Positions 23,429-32,849 of a DNA stretch of 64,000 nucleotides are shown here, in pieces. Each line of letters opens with the position of its first letter. The stretch's first letter is position 1. This DNA comes from Bradyrhizobium sp. CER78 (lineage in GTDB: Bacteria; Pseudomonadota; Alphaproteobacteria; Rhizobiales; Xanthobacteraceae). The stretch is taken from positions 372,001 through 436,000 of the forward strand of contig NZ_JARVWP010000003.1 of the NCBI RefSeq assembly GCF_029846235.1, given 5' to 3'. Both the position numbers and the translations under genes were made by a program. The notes under the pieces are model-generated. The model worked only from the letters and a program-made list of their open reading frames with translations. It was not told where the DNA came from and made no database searches.

Positions 23429-25929
23429 TAAAGCCCCCCGGTTCCCGGCCGCATGAAGAAGCCGCCATCGGGCTGCTGCCCGCCACCCTGCGAGGGCTGC
23501 GGTCCAGGCGCAGGACCGCGGCCGTCGGCATCGGCGACCCCGATCACCGAATAATTCTCCGGCGGCGCGGTGCCCGGCTTGAAGGCTTCGAGGATGGTGT
23601 TGCCGCCATCGCCCGGGCCGGCACGCATGCCGGTCTTGGCGTCGACGCGGATCAGCTTGATGCCGGCCGGGACCTTGAACGGCGTCGGCGGCTTGTCGGC
23701 GAGCGCAAGCTTGAGGAAGTCGCGGGCGATCGGCGCTGCCACGTGACCGCCGGTGGCGGTGCGGCCGAGATTGCGCGGCTTGTCGTAGCCCATGTAGACG
23801 CCGACCGCGAGATCCGGCGAGAAGCCGACGAACCAGACGTCCTTCTCGTCGTTGGTGGTGCCGGTCTTGCCGGCGATCGGCTTGCCGACCTCCTTCACCA
23901 CGGTCGCGGTGCCGCGCTGGACGACGCCCTCCATCATCTCGGTGATCTGGTAGGCCGTCATCGGATCGAGCACCTGCTCGCGGCGGTCGACCAACTGCGG
24001 TTCCGGCTGGCTCTTCCAGCCCCCCGGCGCGTCGCAGCCGCGGCATTCGCGGGTGTCGTGCTTGAAGATGGTATGGCCGTAGCGGTCCTGGATGCGATCG
24101 ATCAAGGTCGGCTTCACGCGGCGGCCGCCATTGGCGAACATCGAATAGGCCGTGACCATACGCATCACGGTCGTTTCACCGGCGCCCAGCGCATACGACA
24201 GATAGTTCGGCAATTCGTCATAGACGCCGAAGCGTTTGGCGTACTCGCCGACCAAGGGCATGCCGATGTCTTGCGCCAGCCGCACCGTCACGGTGTTGAG
24301 CGAGCGCTGCAGTGCGTTGCGCAGCGTGGTCGGACCATAATATTTGCCGGTCGAATAATTCTCCGGACGCCACACGCCGGCGCCCTGCCCCTGATCGATT
24401 TCGATCGGCGCATCGATCACCGTGGTCGACGGCGTATAGCCGTTGTCGAGCGCCGACGAATACACGATCGGCTTGAACGACGAGCCCGGCTGACGGTAGG
24501 CCTGCGTCGCGCGGTTGAACTGGCTCTGGTCGAACGAGAAGCCGCCGACCATCGCCAGCACGCGGCCGGTCCACGGGTCCATCGCCACCATCGCGCCGGA
24601 CACCTCGGGCAATTGCCGCAGGCGATACTGGCCCTCGACCGCAGCGCCCTCCTTGGTCACCAGCGGGTCGGCATAGATCACGTCGCCGGGCTGCAGCACC
24701 TGCGACACTGCGGTCGGCGCCTTGCCCTTGGTCTTGGCCCAGCGCACGCCATCGATCGTGATGATGCCGGTCTGCCGTTCCTTGCTGACCGCGCCGCCGA
24801 GCTCGCGGCCCGGCTGGAAGCCGATCCGCGCCGACTGATCGCTGGTCTCCAGCACGACCGCCATCCGCCACGGCGAGATGTCGGAGAGCGATTTGACGTC
24901 GGCAAGCTTGACACCCCAGTCGCCGGAAATGTCGAGCTTGTGCAGCGCGCCGCGCCAGCCCTGCGCCTCATCGTAATTGACGAGACCTGCGACCATGGTC
25001 TTGCGCGCCATGACCTGGATCTTGGGATCCAGCGTGGTGCGGACCGAGAGGCCACCCTCATAGAGTTTCTTCTCGCCGTAGCGCTCGAAGATGTCACGGC
25101 GGACTTCCTCGGCAAAATATTCGCCGGCGAAGATGTGCGCGCCGTTGGAGCGGCTGGTGACGTTGAGCGGATCCTTGCGCGCCTTGTCGGCGTCGGCCTG
25201 CTTGATCCAGCCGTTCTCGAGCAGGCGGTCAATCACATAGTTGCGGCGCTCGATGGCGCGGTCGCGGTTGCGGACCGGATGTAGCGCGGCCGGCGCCTTC
25301 GGCAGCGAGGCGAGATAGGACGCTTCCGCGATCGTCAGCTCGTTGACCGATTTGTCGAAGTAGACCAGCGACGCCGCCGCGATGCCGTAGGCGCCGAGCC
25401 CGAGATAGATTTCGTTGAGATAGAGCTCGAGGATGCGGTCCTTGGAATAGGCGCGCTCGATGCGCATCGCCAGCAAGGCTTCCTTGATCTTGCGCGCGAA
25501 CGAGACCTCGTTGGTCAGCAGGAAGTTCTTGGCGACCTGCTGGGTGATGGTCGAGGCGCCCTGCGGGCGGCGGTTGGAGCCGTAGTTCTGCGCGTAGAGG
25601 ATCGCAGCGCGCGCCATGCCCTGATAGTCGATGCCGCCGTGCTCGTAGAAGTTCTTGTCTTCGGCGGCGAGGAACGCGTTGATCACGAGCTTCGGCACCG
25701 CCTGGATCGGCAGATAGAGCCGGCGCTCCTTGGAATATTCACCGAGCAGCGCGCCGTCGGCGGCGTGCACCCGGGTCATCACGGGCGGCTCGTAGTCCTG
25801 GAGCTGCGAGTAGTCGGGCAGATCCTTGGAGAAATGCCAGATGGCGCCGGCGACCGCGGCAACACCGACCAGGAACACGACGGTTCCAGCGGCGAACAGG
25901 AAACCCAAAAACCGCACGAGCAGGCGCAT
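23425..25929 (-). CDS. mrcA: Penicillin-binding protein 1A, bifunctional
   Basis: An 834-residue class A PBP that polymerises and cross-links peptidoglycan. An N-terminal membrane anchor (about 7-30) precedes the GT51 glycosyltransferase domain with AAEDKNFYEHGG and QGASTITQQVAKN (about 90-145). The transpeptidase domain has the active Ser in PGSSFKP (about residue 482), the SLN triad member in QRSLNTV and KTGTT (about 686). A CxxC pair (ECRGC) sits in the domain's late loop, and the tail is Gly/Pro/Gln-rich. Neighbours prfB and the amidase gene are on the same strand. The stop codon overlaps the end of an interspersed repeat, so the extreme C-terminus may have been reshaped. Confidence 0.95.
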   Translation of the reverse strand: MRLLVRFLGFLFAAGTVVFLVGVAAVAGAIWHFSKDLPDYSQLQDYEPPVMTRVHAADGALLGEYSKERRLYLPIQAVPKLVINAFLAAEDKNFYEHGGIDYQGMARAAILYAQNYGSNRRPQGASTITQQVAKNFLLTNEVSFARKIKEALLAMRIERAYSKDRILELYLNEIYLGLGAYGIAAASLVYFDKSVNELTIAEASYLASLPKAPAALHPVRNRDRAIERRNYVIDRLLENGWIKQADADKARKDPLNVTSRSNGAHIFAGEYFAEEVRRDIFERYGEKKLYEGGLSVRTTLDPKIQVMARKTMVAGLVNYDEAQGWRGALHKLDISGDWGVKLADVKSLSDISPWRMAVVLETSDQSARIGFQPGRELGGAVSKERQTGIITIDGVRWAKTKGKAPTAVSQVLQPGDVIYADPLVTKEGAAVEGQYRLRQLPEVSGAMVAMDPWTGRVLAMVGGFSFDQSQFNRATQAYRQPGSSFKPIVYSSALDNGYTPSTTVIDAPIEIDQGQGAGVWRPENYSTGKYYGPTTLRNALQRSLNTVTVRLAQDIGMPLVGEYAKRFGVYDELPNYLSYALGAGETTVMRMVTAYSMFANGGRRVKPTLIDRIQDRYGHTIFKHDTRECRGCDAPGGWKSQPEPQLVDRREQVLDPMTAYQITEMMEGVVQRGTATVVKEVGKPIAGKTGTTNDEKDVWFVGFSPDLAVGVYMGYDKPRNLGRTATGGHVAAPIARDFLKLALADKPPTPFKVPAGIKLIRVDAKTGMRAGPGDGGNTILEAFKPGTAPPENYSVIGVADADGRGPAPGPQPSQGGGQQPDGGFFMRPGTGGLY

Positions 25930-25992
25930 TATCGACGTTCCGTTCCTACCCTCCGGCGCTCAGTCGTCAGAAGCGCCTGGTCCAAATGTGCG

Positions 25993-26036
25993 AAGCCTCA
26001 CACAACCAAGCCTCACACAACGAAGGCTCACAACAA
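25993..26036. repeat. 15-bp tandem repeat, about 2.8 copies
   Basis: AAGCCTCACACAACC, AAGCCTCACACAACG and a degenerate AAGGCTCACAACAAG follow one another between mrcA and the amidase gene. The remainder of this ~260-bp intergenic stretch shows no gene or obvious promoter. Confidence 0.7.
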
Positions 26037-26193
26037 GGCCTGGCCCAGCGAGCTGCCTTGCGCATGCGAATAAACAAGAGCCGCCGGACAATATGGTCGA
26101 TCCTGCGAACCTGCGGTCCTTTGTCTATACCGTCGCCGCTGTGGCCAAACTAGGGCTGCCGCGCAACGGCCCGGGCTTTTCAAACGGCCGATT

Positions 26194-27534
26194 TCACTTT
26201 GCCGGTCCGGCAGTTGCCAACCGCTTGGCGAAGAACGTGTCGATAGCCTGGACCATCGATCCGACGGCCTTATTCCGCCAGTTCTCGGACACCAGATGCT
26301 CGAGGTCGCCCTTGTTGGAGACGTAGCCGATCTCGACCAGCACCGACGGCACGTCGGGCGCCTTCAGCACCCGGAAGCCGGCCGATTTGAGCGGATGCTT
26401 GTGCATCCGCACCGTGGTCTTCATCTCGTCCATCAGCAGACGGGCGAAGCGGTTGGAGAAGGTCTTGGTTTCGCGCTGCGCGAGGTCGATCAGGATGTCG
26501 GCGACCTCGGTCGGCTCGTCGGTCAGGTTCACGCCGGCGATGGCGTCGGCCTTGTTTTCCGCTTCCGCCAGCCGCTCGGCCTCGGCGTCGGAGGCCTTGT
26601 CCGATACCGTGTAGATCGTGGCGCCCTGGGCATCGCCCTCGCGGCGCGGCAAGGCATCGGCGTGGATCGAGACAAACAGCGCCGCGGATTGCGAGCGCGC
26701 GATCTTCACCCGGTCGTTGAGCGGAATGAAGGTGTCGTCGGACCGGGTCATGACCACCCGGTACTTGCCCGACTTCTCGATCCGATCGCGCAGCGCAAGG
26801 CCAAAGCCCAGCACCAGGTTCTTCTCGGTCTGATCGCCGGACTGGGTGCCGTTGTCGATGCCGCCGTGACCGGGATCGATCACGATCAGCGGGCGCGCGT
26901 CGGTGGTCGCAACCGGCGGCAACGCCGCGGTGTTGACGGCCGGGATGGTCGCTGTGGTCGATTCGGAGATCGCGGGCTTCAATTCCGGACGGCTCTCGGA
27001 TGCGAGCGACTGCACGAAGCTGGTGCGATCGACCTGCTCGAAATCCAGCACCAGCCGCGGCGGCTGGCCGTTGGCGGCATCGAGCACGTAGGAATTGGCG
27101 ATCTTCACTGGGCCGGTCATGTCGAACACGATCCGCGAGCCGCCGGGCATCACCAGGCCATAGCGGAACGCCTTCACCAATCCCCGCGCCGCCGAGCCGG
27201 TGCCGGCGGCGAGCTGGAAATTGACCTGCGGAATATCGACCACCACGCGGTAAGGGTCGGCCAGCGGGAAGGCGCGAAACTCGATCTTGCGGTCGAGATC
27301 GAGGATGAATCGGGTCTGCTTGTCGTCGCCGGCAAGCCTGGCGCCGGACGCGACCGGGAAATTCGGGGCGTCAGCCGCGGAGGAAGTGGCGGCCGGAGCA
27401 CTTGTGTCCGGCGCAGGCTGATCTGCCTGCGGTCCTTCGGCCGCGCTCGGGCCGCTCGCCAGGGCAAACACTGATGCTGCAGCGCACAACAGCCCGCATC
27501 CCAGAAAAACAAGGTGTTTTGCGCGGTTCTCCAC
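26194..27534 (-). CDS. N-acetylmuramoyl-L-alanine amidase, AMIN plus Amidase_3
   Basis: A 446-residue AmiC-like enzyme that cleaves septal peptidoglycan. A signal peptide (1 to about 32) is followed by a Pro/Ala linker, an AMIN septal-targeting domain (about 60-165) and the Amidase_3 domain (about 215-440). Zinc ligands appear as DPGHGG, the TEKN Glu and SIHADA; the catalytic Glu is in VEIGYVSN. An inserted helix between SIHADA and the last ligand, rich in Glu and Ala, matches the autoinhibitory helix that EnvC/LytM factors release. The M23 protein at 12866 could be such a partner only in principle. Start is GTG 27534. Confidence 0.94.
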   Translation of the reverse strand: MENRAKHLVFLGCGLLCAAASVFALASGPSAAEGPQADQPAPDTSAPAATSSAADAPNFPVASGARLAGDDKQTRFILDLDRKIEFRAFPLADPYRVVVDIPQVNFQLAAGTGSAARGLVKAFRYGLVMPGGSRIVFDMTGPVKIANSYVLDAANGQPPRLVLDFEQVDRTSFVQSLASESRPELKPAISESTTATIPAVNTAALPPVATTDARPLIVIDPGHGGIDNGTQSGDQTEKNLVLGFGLALRDRIEKSGKYRVVMTRSDDTFIPLNDRVKIARSQSAALFVSIHADALPRREGDAQGATIYTVSDKASDAEAERLAEAENKADAIAGVNLTDEPTEVADILIDLAQRETKTFSNRFARLLMDEMKTTVRMHKHPLKSAGFRVLKAPDVPSVLVEIGYVSNKGDLEHLVSENWRNKAVGSMVQAIDTFFAKRLATAGPAK

Positions 27535-28239
27535 CCGATTCGGAGCCTCCCAGCTGCTTCTTACCGCATTAGAACCACACGGTTAATCGCACCCTAATGA
27601 CGCCAAGGCGAAAAGAACCGAGTGTTGCGGCGGCGTGACGCTTCCCTTGCACGCGGCGGGCAATCCACGTATGTACGGAGTGCTGACGGCTAGTACTCCC
27701 GGTTGTGTCGCGTTCAGCCTCTTGGTGCAGCGGTGGAACCTTCCAAGTCGAAGATCCCGCCGTGTTTTTCCGGTCCCTCCCCAGCCAGCGCCGCGCGCGG
27801 CTGACACGGAGTGGCGGATTCAAGCCCGAGCGGCGTCCGGTCCCAGACACACTCCCTCGCCAGAGGGACGGTTTGAGACACGGCGTAACCGATTATCCGG
27901 TCCCTTGGGGCCTCGATATGCGATGGCCGGCAGGCGCTTCGGCGCCGGACGGGGCTTTCAGCAAAAGATACGGCGGTCAATTTCGCCGCCAACATGTTTA
28001 GACGGGCCGACGCTTAATGCGCCAGACTGTATTGCCGACCAGGATCCCCCGAATGATCGCGCTGACGCGAGGTGAAAACGTCGCCCGTCGCATCATCCCG
28101 GTGAGTTCCCGTCCGGCGCTGCGCCGCGAGACGCGTTTTGGCCTTCCCCTCACCCCCGAATCAGGTGGACCGTCGCGTAACCGGGCGGCGCAGTTTGCGC
28201 GCGCCATGATCCGCGCCCGCCGCCGCCAAGAGTTCCAAA
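27535..28239 (+). other. Long intergenic region with probable rne 5' leader
   Basis: 705 bases between the divergent amidase and rne starts without a supportable gene. A good sigma-70 promoter at 27647-27675 would give a leader of about 560 nucleotides for rne. Long, structured rne leaders are known in enterobacteria, where RNase E cleaves its own message; a similar feedback here is inference. Confidence 0.45.
27647..27675 (+). promoter_or_regulatory. Candidate sigma-70 promoter for rne
   Basis: TTGCAC (27647-27652) and TATGTA (27670-27675) are separated by 17 bp, the best -35/-10 pair I found upstream of rne. Confidence 0.45.
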
Positions 28240-31200
28240 ATGCCCAACAAGATGTTGATCGATGCCACCCACCCGGAAGAGACCCGGGTCGTTGTGGTCC
28301 GTGGCAATCGCGTCGAAGAGTTTGATTTCGAGACCGCCCAGCGCAAACAACTGCGCGGCAACATTTACCTCGCCAAGGTCACGCGCGTAGAGCCGTCGCT
28401 GCAGGCTGCCTTCATCGAGTATGGCGGCAACCGTCACGGCTTCCTGGCCTTCAGCGAAATCCATCCCGACTACTACCAAATCCCGGTCGCCGACCGTCAG
28501 GCGCTGATCGAAGCCGACGAGCGCGCCCATCGCGAGGCCGAGGAAGAGCATGAGAACCGCGGCCATCGCCGCCGGTCGCGCCATCGCAATGCCCGTCGCC
28601 GCGGCCATGGCGACCGTGTCCAGAGCGAGGTGGTCGAAGGCGCCGGCGACGCGCAGGCGCAGCCGGCGATCGAGGCCCACGAGCACCCGGTCGATGCCGA
28701 GCATCACGAACGCGGCGTGGTCGCCCACGAAGGTCACGAGCATGAAGCGCATGAGCACGCGCATCATGAGGACCATGAGCATCACCACGATCATGAGCAT
28801 GAGCATCACCATGATCATGGTCACGACGATCATGGCCACGATGATCACGATCATGACCACCACGACCATGATCATGCATACGATCACGACCACGCTCCCG
28901 TGGTGAGCGAGGCGCCGGCTGCCGATGCGCCGTCCGACCCCGTCGTCGCGGTGGTCGAAGCCTCCATCGCGTCAGCCGCGCCGGAGACTTTCGAGCCCGC
29001 CGAGGTCAATCATGAGCCCGAGCGGGCCCATGAGGAACAGGTCGAGGAAAACGCCGCGCATGCCGACGACGCACCGCATGTAGCTGGCGACGAAGTCCAC
29101 GCTGTGGCCGATGAGCACGCGGTCGCCGAATACGCCCCGTTCGCGGAAGTGGCCGCGCCTGAGGCCGTACCCGCCGATGAGGCCGGCGAAGATGAAGACG
29201 AGGACGACGGCGAAGAAGGCGAGGAAGAGGATGTCGTCGAGTCCGTCGGCGGCGACGATGTGCTCGAGGAGGTTCCGGAGCGCCCGTTCCGTCCGCGCCG
29301 CCAGTACAAAATCCAGGAAGTGATCAAGCGCCGGCAGGTGATGCTGGTGCAGGTCGTCAAGGAAGAGCGTGGCAACAAGGGCGCCGCGCTGACCACCTAT
29401 CTGTCGCTCGCCGGCCGCTACGCCGTGCTGATGCCCAACACCGCGCGCGGCGGCGGCATCAGCCGCAAGATCACCTCGGCCCAGGACCGCTCGCGGCTGA
29501 AGGAAGTGGTGCAGGATCTCGACGTGCCCGAGGGCATGGGGATCATCCTGCGCACCGCGGGCGCCTCCCGCAGCAAGCCGGAGATCAAGCGCGACTTCGA
29601 ATACCTGATCCGGATGTGGGAGACGGTGCGCGACCTGACGCTGAAGTCGCAGGCGCCGACCCTGGTCTACGAGGAAGGCTCGCTGATCAAGCGCTCGCTG
29701 CGCGACCTCTACAACAAGGAGATCGACGAGATCCAGGTGGCGGGCGAAGCCGGCTACCGCGAAGCACGCGACTTCATGAAGATGCTGATGCCGGCCAATG
29801 TGCGCGCGGTGAAGCAGTATCGCGACGGCCAGCCGCTGTTCTCGCGGATGGGAGTCGAAAGCCAGCTCGACGCGATGTTCTCGCCGACCGTGCAGCTGCG
29901 CTCCGGCGGCTACATCGTGATCAACCAGACCGAGGCGCTGGTCTCGATCGACGTCAACTCCGGACGGGCGACGCGCGAGCACCATATCGAGGACACCGCG
30001 CTCAAGACCAATCTGGAAGCCGCGGAAGAAGTCGCGCGACAGCTGCGCCTGCGAGACCTCGCGGGCCTGATCGTCATCGACTTCATCGACATGGACGAGA
30101 AGCGCAACAACCGCGCGGTCGAGCGCAAGCTGTCCGACTGCCTGCGCCAGGACCGCGCTCGGATCCAGGTCGGCCGCATCTCGCATTTCGGCCTCCTGGA
30201 AATGTCGCGCCAGCGCATCCGCGCCAGCGTGCTGGAGAGCTCGACCGAGCCCTGCCCGCAATGCGGCGGTTCCGGCCACGTCCGTTCGGTCTCGTCGGTG
30301 GCGCTGCAGCTGCTGCGCGGCATCGAGGAAATCCTGATGAAGGGCGCGACCCACAATCTCGTGGTCCGCACCCGCACCGACGTCGCGCTCTACGTGCTCA
30401 ACCACAAGCGCGGCCATCTGCGCGACCTCGAAGACTCCTTCCGCGTCTCGCTGTCGATCGTCGCCGACGCCACGGTGCACGGCCAGCAGTCCTACATCAT
30501 CGATCGCGGCGAGCAGGTGCATACGCTCGAAGCCGCCAAGGCGCTGCTCGCGGCGCAGGCTGCCTCCGCGCCGTCGCAGGCCGAAGAGATCGATGATGAG
30601 GAAGAACTGTTCGAATACGAGGCCGAGGTCGAGACCGACGAGACCGAGGGCCTCGCCGACGACCGGGCAGCCGGTGAGGAAGCAGGCGCCGGCGAAGGCG
30701 ACGGCCAGCGCCGCAAGCGCCGCCGCCGGCGCCGCGGCCGCGGTGGTGCCGAGGCCCGTGACGGCGCTCAGCAGCCGCGCGAGGACGGCGATCTGATGCA
30801 TGTTCTGCCCGAGGGCACCGAGGCGGTTGCCGCCTCCGACGCCGAAGGCGATGAGGAAGAAGGCGACGAAGCGCAGGGCGCAGCCCGCGACGACCAGGCC
30901 GCCAACGGCGATCGCCGTCCGCGCCGCCGGGGACGCCGTGGCGGCCGCCGCCGGCGCGGCAGCGGCGGACCGGATGACGGTCTTGCCGGATCGATCTCCG
31001 ACGAGCTGAGCCCGGCGGCAGCGCCCGAGGCCAGCGATGCGGTCGCCGATTTCGACAGCCATGACACCGAGCCGGCGCCCTCGCTCGCGCAGCCTGAACT
31101 GGTCGCGCAGCCGGCGGAATGGCAGCCGGTCGAGGCCGCACCCGTCGAGGCGATCGCGGTGCCCGAGCCCGAAACCGTGGCAGCGCCTGCCGCTGAGGAC

Positions 31201-31422
31201 ACGGCCGCCGAAAGCGATCGCGCGCAGCGCCGCCGTTCGACGGTGCGCGAAAAGGTCAGCTTCGCGTCGAGCCCGCAACCCGAGGCACCGGCGCTGGTCC
31301 AGAGCCCGGCGGAGCAAACTGCGCCCGCCCCTGAACCTGCAGCTTCTGCGCCGGAGCCCGCTGCGGCCGAGGCGCCGGCCCGCAAGGGCTGGTGGTCGCG
31401 CCGCTTCGGCGGCGGCAACTAG
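28240..31422 (+). CDS. rne: Ribonuclease E with a large His-rich insertion
   Basis: A 1060-residue RNase E, the scaffold nuclease of mRNA decay and rRNA processing. The S1 RNA-binding domain begins near residue 36 (GNIYLAKVTRVEPSLQAAFIEYG). The catalytic DNase I-like domain holds Asp571 (DVNSGRATR) and Asp614 (VIDFIDMDEKRNNRA), with Zn-link cysteines Cys672 and Cys675 in CPQC; spacings equal E. coli D303, D346, C404 and C407. The catalytic Asp is therefore displaced by 268 residues. Part of that insertion (163-218) has 28 His in 56 residues, flanked by acidic and Ala/Glu-rich stretches. The C-terminal tail has Arg-rich RNA-binding blocks and ends in RKGWWSRRFGGGN. Confidence 0.97.
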   Translation: MPNKMLIDATHPEETRVVVVRGNRVEEFDFETAQRKQLRGNIYLAKVTRVEPSLQAAFIEYGGNRHGFLAFSEIHPDYYQIPVADRQALIEADERAHREAEEEHENRGHRRRSRHRNARRRGHGDRVQSEVVEGAGDAQAQPAIEAHEHPVDAEHHERGVVAHEGHEHEAHEHAHHEDHEHHHDHEHEHHHDHGHDDHGHDDHDHDHHDHDHAYDHDHAPVVSEAPAADAPSDPVVAVVEASIASAAPETFEPAEVNHEPERAHEEQVEENAAHADDAPHVAGDEVHAVADEHAVAEYAPFAEVAAPEAVPADEAGEDEDEDDGEEGEEEDVVESVGGDDVLEEVPERPFRPRRQYKIQEVIKRRQVMLVQVVKEERGNKGAALTTYLSLAGRYAVLMPNTARGGGISRKITSAQDRSRLKEVVQDLDVPEGMGIILRTAGASRSKPEIKRDFEYLIRMWETVRDLTLKSQAPTLVYEEGSLIKRSLRDLYNKEIDEIQVAGEAGYREARDFMKMLMPANVRAVKQYRDGQPLFSRMGVESQLDAMFSPTVQLRSGGYIVINQTEALVSIDVNSGRATREHHIEDTALKTNLEAAEEVARQLRLRDLAGLIVIDFIDMDEKRNNRAVERKLSDCLRQDRARIQVGRISHFGLLEMSRQRIRASVLESSTEPCPQCGGSGHVRSVSSVALQLLRGIEEILMKGATHNLVVRTRTDVALYVLNHKRGHLRDLEDSFRVSLSIVADATVHGQQSYIIDRGEQVHTLEAAKALLAAQAASAPSQAEEIDDEEELFEYEAEVETDETEGLADDRAAGEEAGAGEGDGQRRKRRRRRRGRGGAEARDGAQQPREDGDLMHVLPEGTEAVAASDAEGDEEEGDEAQGAARDDQAANGDRRPRRRGRRGGRRRRGSGGPDDGLAGSISDELSPAAAPEASDAVADFDSHDTEPAPSLAQPELVAQPAEWQPVEAAPVEAIAVPEPETVAAPAAEDTAAESDRAQRRRSTVREKVSFASSPQPEAPALVQSPAEQTAPAPEPAASAPEPAAAEAPARKGWWSRRFGGGN
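28726..28890 (+). repeat. Degenerate short repeat encoding the His-rich stretch of RNase E
   Basis: CAYGAN/GATCAYGAN-type triplet and hexamer repeats (CATGAG, GATCATGAC, CACGAC) run through about 165 bp. They encode alternating His with Glu or Asp and probably vary in length among strains by slippage. Confidence 0.75.
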
Positions 31423-31438
31423 CGCAACCCGCAAAGTC

Positions 31439-31466
31439 AAAACGCCCGGTTCGCGCCGGGCGTTTT
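31439..31466 (+). terminator. rne terminator
   Basis: AAAACGCCCGG / CCGGGCGTTTT, an 11-bp perfect stem with loop TTCGCG ending in a T run, 17 bases after the rne stop codon. Confidence 0.9.
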
Positions 31467-31521
31467 TATTGGACAGGCCATCCGTTCGTCAGGCGTACGG
31501 AGCCTGACGGAGACGGAGGCA

Positions 31522-32754
31522 ATGCAAAGCGCGATCGTTCTTGGCGGCGGCATGGTGGGCGTCAGCACGGCGCTGCATCTGCAACGCCGCGGCTGGTCGG
31601 TGACGCTCGTCGACCGCAAGGAACCGGGCCGCGAGACGAGCTACGGCAATGCCGGCATCATTCAGAGCGAGGCAGTGCGGCCCTATCCGATGCCGCGCGA
31701 TCCGGCCACGCTCGCGAGGATCGCGATGGGACGCACCAACGACGTGCGCTATCGCCTGGCCTCACTGCCGCAGCACGCCGGTCCGCTGCTGCGCTATTGG
31801 TGGAACTCGACGCCGGAGCGGCACCGCGAAGCCACCCTCGCCTGGTCGCGCCTGATCGCCTACGCCACGGCGGAGCACGACACGCTGATCCGCGATGCGC
31901 ATGCCGACAATCTGATCCGCCGCGCCGGCTATCGCCTGCTGCATCGCGATCCGGTTGCGCTTGAGCAGGCGATCGCAGTCGCCGAAGAAAACCAACGTGA
32001 CTTCGGCGTGCAGTTTCGCGTGCTTGACGGCAAGGCGCTCGCCAAAGCGGAGCCCTTGCTGCGCGACGACCTTCCCGGCGCCATTCACTGGCTCGGGCCG
32101 TGGACCGTGTCGGACCCCGGCGGTCTCGTCTCCGCCTATGCCGGATTGTTCGAGCGTCTCGGCGGGACGCTGCTGCACGGCGATGCGCTGACGCTGACGC
32201 AGACGATGTCCGGCTGGTCGGTCGACACCACCGGCGGCCGGATCGATGCCGCCAATGTCGTCGTCACGCTCGGACCGTGGTCGCCACAATTGCTGCGCAA
32301 GTTCGGCTACCGGATCCCGCTGGTGCGCAAGCGCGGCTACCACATGCACTATCAGGGCGGCCGCTCGCTCGACCTGCCCTTGGTCGATACTGCGAACGGA
32401 TATGCGATGGCGCCGATGGCGAAGGGCATCCGCATCACCACCGGCGCGGAGTTGACCAGCCCCGACGCGCCGGCCACACCGATCCAGCTCGGCTACGCGG
32501 AAGCTGCCGCACGCGAGTTGATCGAGATCGGCAGCCGGGTCGAGCCCGAACCGTGGTTCGGCACCCGCCCCTGCACCACCGACATGCTGCCGGTGCTCGG
32601 GCCTGCGCCGCGCCATCGCGGACTGTGGGTCAATTTCGGTCACGGCCATCAGGGCTTCACGCTCGGCCCCGCGACGGCGCGGGTGCTGGCCGAAACGATG
32701 AACGGCGAGGCATCCTCGGTGGACACCTCGCCGTATCGGTTAGACCGGTTCTGA
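31522..32754 (+). CDS. FAD-dependent oxidoreductase, D-amino acid dehydrogenase (DadA)-like
   Basis: A 410-residue DAO-family flavoprotein. The N-terminal dinucleotide-binding motif VLGGGMVGVSTALHLQRRG (residues 6-24) and ETSYGNAGII (about 38-47) match DadA-type enzymes, which deaminate D-amino acids or related amines and feed electrons to quinone. The C-terminal FAD contacts TDMLPVLGPAP and NFGHGHQGFTLGP are present. The exact substrate is unclear because paralogues also oxidise hydroxyproline and other amines. It lies alone between the rne terminator and its own terminator at 32756-32787. No alanine racemase is adjacent. Confidence 0.88.
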   Translation: MQSAIVLGGGMVGVSTALHLQRRGWSVTLVDRKEPGRETSYGNAGIIQSEAVRPYPMPRDPATLARIAMGRTNDVRYRLASLPQHAGPLLRYWWNSTPERHREATLAWSRLIAYATAEHDTLIRDAHADNLIRRAGYRLLHRDPVALEQAIAVAEENQRDFGVQFRVLDGKALAKAEPLLRDDLPGAIHWLGPWTVSDPGGLVSAYAGLFERLGGTLLHGDALTLTQTMSGWSVDTTGGRIDAANVVVTLGPWSPQLLRKFGYRIPLVRKRGYHMHYQGGRSLDLPLVDTANGYAMAPMAKGIRITTGAELTSPDAPATPIQLGYAEAAARELIEIGSRVEPEPWFGTRPCTTDMLPVLGPAPRHRGLWVNFGHGHQGFTLGPATARVLAETMNGEASSVDTSPYRLDRF

Positions 32755-32755
32755 A

Positions 32756-32787
32756 CCAGAGCGCGATGAGCCCTCATCGCGCTCTGG
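32756..32787. terminator. Strong hairpin after the DadA-like gene
   Basis: CCAGAGCGCGATGAG-CC-CTCATCGCGCTCTGG is a perfect 15-bp inverted repeat immediately after the stop codon, followed by ATTCTTGTTT. It may be part of the adjacent interspersed repeat. Confidence 0.75.
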
Positions 32788-32797
32788 ATTCTTGTTT

Positions 32798-32849
32798 GAG
32801 CATGATCTTATCGGAAAACCGCTTCACACTTTTCCGGACCAAGCTCTAG
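32798..32849. repeat. Palindromic interspersed repeat, family D, overlapping the dctA stop codon
   Basis: Outer arms GAGCATGATC and the degenerate GACCAAGCTC, inner arms CGGAAAA and TTTTCCG. This palindrome is a familiar repeat in Bradyrhizobium genomes. Its terminal CTCTAG contains the dctA stop codon (TAG on the minus strand, 32846-32848). Confidence 0.75.

Noticed and set aside
28726..28890. CRISPR-like array
   Set aside because: The repeats are short, degenerate and in frame within rne, with no unique spacers.
28972..31440. Long open frame antisense to rne
   Set aside because: Composition is that of a shadow frame; the plus strand encodes conserved RNase E catalytic motifs throughout.
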